Shown: piece by piece, positions 12,907 through 14,300 of the stretch | Position numbering within the stretch: the first letter of the stretch is position 1 | How the letters are laid out: each line of letters starts with the position of its first letter | Assembly: GCA_934597725.1 (NCBI GenBank) | Contig: CAKTSK010000039.1 | Coordinates: 1 to 14,300 of the forward strand | Length of the DNA: 14,300 nucleotides | Reading direction: 5' to 3' | Source: an uncultured Eubacteriales bacterium | GTDB lineage: Bacteria; Bacillota; Clostridia; Oscillospirales; Oscillospiraceae | Program-made: the position numbers and the translations under genes | Notes under the pieces: generated by a model | Databases searched by the model: none | Seen by the model: only the letters and a program-made list of their open reading frames with translations | Told to the model about the DNA's origin: nothing

Positions 12907-12995
12907 TACCATATTATATAGGCGAACGGGGTCCGGTCTCCTGCCCGGTGTCGGCAGGGGGGCGGACCGCCGGAACAAGGGAGGAATCACCATGA
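12903..12995 (+). CDS. Possible bridging small ORF between gerC and gerB (30 codons)
   Basis: A frame starting at ATG 12903 overlaps the gerC stop as ATGA, runs 30 codons without interruption and ends in a TGA that overlaps the gerB ATG, again as ATGA. The peptide would begin MIPYYIGERG. No ribosome binding site precedes it, so it would depend on terminating gerC ribosomes. It may simply carry ribosomes across the gap, or be chance; gerB has its own good ribosome binding site (GGGAGGA). Confidence 0.3.
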   Translation: MIPYYIGERGPVSCPVSAGGRTAGTREESP

Positions 12996-14071
12996 CAGAC
13001 CGGAAGATCTCGCTGGGCCAGTGGCTGACCGTGCTGACCCTGGCCCTGTTCACCCTGGGGACCGAGGAGGTCAGCCGTCTGGGCGCGGCGGGGGCGGCGG
13101 CGTGGCTGTGCCCTCTGCTGGCCGGGGCGGCGGCGTTGGCCGGAGCGGCCTGGGTCAGCCGGAAGCCGCTGCTGGGGCGGGGGGATCTGGGCGCGCAGAT
13201 CGCCGCCTGTTGGGGGCGGCGGACCGGCCGGGTCCTGGCGACGCTGTTTCTGTTGTGGGGGCTTTGGCTGACGGCGGCCCATGGGGCGCGGATCGGCGGG
13301 CGGCTGTCGGACTCTCTGCGGGCTTCCCCGCTGCTGGTGACCGGCGCAGTGCTGCTGCTGGCCGGGTGGCTGGCGGCGGGAGGAGTGCCGGCCTTTGCCC
13401 GGACCTGTGAGATCTTTGCGCTGGCGGTGGGCGTGGGGTTCCTGCTGTTGGTGCTCTTTGGCGTGGCGCGGCTGGACGGGACCCAGGTGTTGTTGTGGAC
13501 CCGGGCGGAGCTGGGGCAGGTCCCCCGCGGGGCCTGTGCCGCCGGTGGTGTGGTGGCGGCCGGCGGCTATGCGTTGGTGCTGCTGGGGGACATCCGCCCT
13601 CAGGAAGGGGGCCGGCGGCTGGGGCTGCGGCGGCTGGGCGGACTGTTTCTGTCGCTGGCGGCAGCGGTGCTGCTGGTGTTGGGCCGCCTGGGGGCGGCGC
13701 TGGCGGGGCGGATCGACCGGCCCTTCTTTCAGATGGTCTCCGGGCTGGGGGTTGAAGGGGCCTTTCAGCGGCTGGAGGAGTTGGTCTCGGCGCTGTGGGT
13801 GCTGGGCGATGTGGCCCTGCTGGGGCTGCTGCTGCTGTGCCTGGGGCGGCTGCTGGCCCAGGTGCTGGACCGGCCCTCGACCGGCGCGCTGGTTTGGGCG
13901 GCTGCGGGCGCGGTGTTTCTGAGCAGCGGGAACCACATGTTCTGGGAGGCGGTCCTGGCCGGACCGGTGCTGCCGGCGGGGAACCTGGCGGCGCTGGGGG
14001 GAATGACCCTGTGTTTGGTATGGTCCCGGGTGAAACAAGAAAAATTTGAAAAACTTGAAAAAAGGGGTTGA
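12992..14071 (+). CDS. gerB: Spore germination receptor B subunit, permease-like (GerB family)
   Basis: This is the integral membrane subunit of the germination receptor and a member of the amino acid-permease-like endospore germination family. The 359-residue product is almost entirely hydrophobic with about ten membrane helices. It opens with ISLGQWLTVLTLALFTLG, typical of the family, and carries RLEELVSALWVLGDVALL at about 260-277, where family members have a conserved E-W-GD segment. GerB subunits are thought to bind the germinant. The start at 12992 follows GGGAGGA; the gap of 85 bases after gerC is larger than the gerA/gerC overlap. The last residues (KQEKFEKLEKRG) are encoded by an A-rich tract that is also the upstream element of the next promoter, so this charged tail probably arose from it. 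Confidence 0.93.
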   Translation: MTDRKISLGQWLTVLTLALFTLGTEEVSRLGAAGAAAWLCPLLAGAAALAGAAWVSRKPLLGRGDLGAQIAACWGRRTGRVLATLFLLWGLWLTAAHGARIGGRLSDSLRASPLLVTGAVLLLAGWLAAGGVPAFARTCEIFALAVGVGFLLLVLFGVARLDGTQVLLWTRAELGQVPRGACAAGGVVAAGGYALVLLGDIRPQEGGRRLGLRRLGGLFLSLAAAVLLVLGRLGAALAGRIDRPFFQMVSGLGVEGAFQRLEELVSALWVLGDVALLGLLLLCLGRLLAQVLDRPSTGALVWAAAGAVFLSSGNHMFWEAVLAGPVLPAGNLAALGGMTLCLVWSRVKQEKFEKLEKRG

Positions 14072-14096
14072 CTTTCTCGGCAGACCGTGGTATTCT
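14041..14096 (+). promoter_or_regulatory. rrn-type promoter P1 with UP-like A-tract
   Basis: TTGACT (14068-14073) and TATTCT (14091-14096) are 17 bases apart. An A-rich tract containing TTTGAAAAACTTGAAAAAA (14041-14063) ends four bases before the -35, as an UP element would. The -35 begins at 14068, one base before the gerB TGA stop codon (14069-14071). Confidence 0.78.
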
Positions 14097-14140
14097 ATCA
14101 AAGCTGTCGCGAGACACGGAGCAAACGAAGTCGAGAAACA

Positions 14141-14200
14141 AAAAAGTTTGAAAAAACTTGAAAAAAACCTCTTGACAACGAAAAAGAGTTGTGCTAAAAT
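14141..14200 (+). promoter_or_regulatory. rrn-type promoter P2 with UP-like A-tract
   Basis: TTGACA (14172-14177) and TAAAAT (14195-14200) are 17 bases apart, a near-consensus vegetative promoter. An A-rich tract (14141-14167) very like that of P1 again ends four bases before the -35, and P2 lies 104 bp after P1. A 7-bp inverted repeat GAGTTGT/ACAACTC (14186-14192 and 14201-14207) brackets the -10. Confidence 0.82.
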
Positions 14201-14207
14201 ACAACTC

Positions 14208-14300
14208 ACTCCGCAAGAGCGGTGTGCACCTTGTAAATTAAACAACGTAAGAGAAACACGAAGCACCAAAACGGACATTAAGTTGTCCACGAAGCTTAGA
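14208..14300 (+). promoter_or_regulatory. rRNA operon leader (boxA-like), start of an rrn operon
   Basis: After P2 a leader holds a CCGC/GCGG hairpin (14211-14222), then TGTGCACCTTG and TAAATTAAACAAC (14223-14246), resembling the boxA-containing leader that precedes 16S rRNA genes in Firmicutes, and a GGACA/TGTCC hairpin (14273-14288). No mature 16S sequence is reached before the window ends. The tandem promoters and the leader suggest that a 16S rRNA gene begins just beyond 14300; a tRNA cluster is the alternative. Confidence 0.5.

Noticed and set aside
12910..12918. CATATTATA resembling a sigma-K or sigma-G -10 before gerB
   Set aside because: No matching -35 element lies at the required distance, and it is inside an operon with coupled genes.
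12914..14290. 458-codon minus-strand frame opposite gerB and the rrn promoters
   Set aside because: It is Pro/Gln/Arg-rich, has no recognisable domain and runs through strong plus-strand promoters.
1..14300. CRISPR array, tRNA, insertion sequence or phage integrase
   Set aside because: No direct repeat-spacer pattern, tRNA cloverleaf, transposase or integrase motif could be seen in the window.

Overview
The window is GC-rich bacterial DNA from an endospore-forming Firmicute, most likely a clostridial gut-type lineage such as the Oscillospiraceae. That placement is inferred from four things: a GerA-type spore germination operon, a class I PRPP synthetase and Pth of Gram-positive type, an ECF sigma/anti-sigma pair of clostridial style, and high GC with strong sigma-A promoters. 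No species can be named from the sequence alone.

Layout, left to right. At 1-150 the 3' flank of pth carries six consecutive, unrelated short inverted repeats at regular spacing, the least explained structure in the window. pth and prs follow on the minus strand; prs ends in a strong terminator and pth has its own extended -10 promoter. A divergent 326 bp region (1873-2198) holds the prs and PrsA-like promoters. Next on the plus strand are a secreted PrsA/SurA-like foldase lipoprotein with an acidic repeat tail, an unrecognised AT-richer orphan gene (3706-4575) and a type IIA calcium-type P-type ATPase. Each of these three is closed by its own intrinsic terminator.

On the minus strand, 7472-8994 is an ECF sigma factor with its membrane-bound anti-sigma factor, start/stop overlapping. 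An ECF-type promoter (TGAAAC-N17-CGTT) lies just upstream, which suggests autoregulation. An SLH-domain exported protein (9119-10144) lies behind it with a clear sigma-A promoter and a terminator.

From 10310 to 14071 on the plus strand is a germination receptor operon in the order A-C-B. It is preceded by a forespore sigma-G-like promoter, and a possible 30-codon reading frame bridges gerC and gerB. The gerB stop codon lies inside the first of two tandem strong promoters (14068-14096 and 14172-14200). These are followed by a boxA-like leader, so the window very probably ends just upstream of a ribosomal RNA operon.

The genes form independent units: housekeeping translation and nucleotide supply (pth, prs), envelope protein folding and stress response (foldase, ECF pair, SLH protein), ion transport (ATPase) and spore germination (ger).
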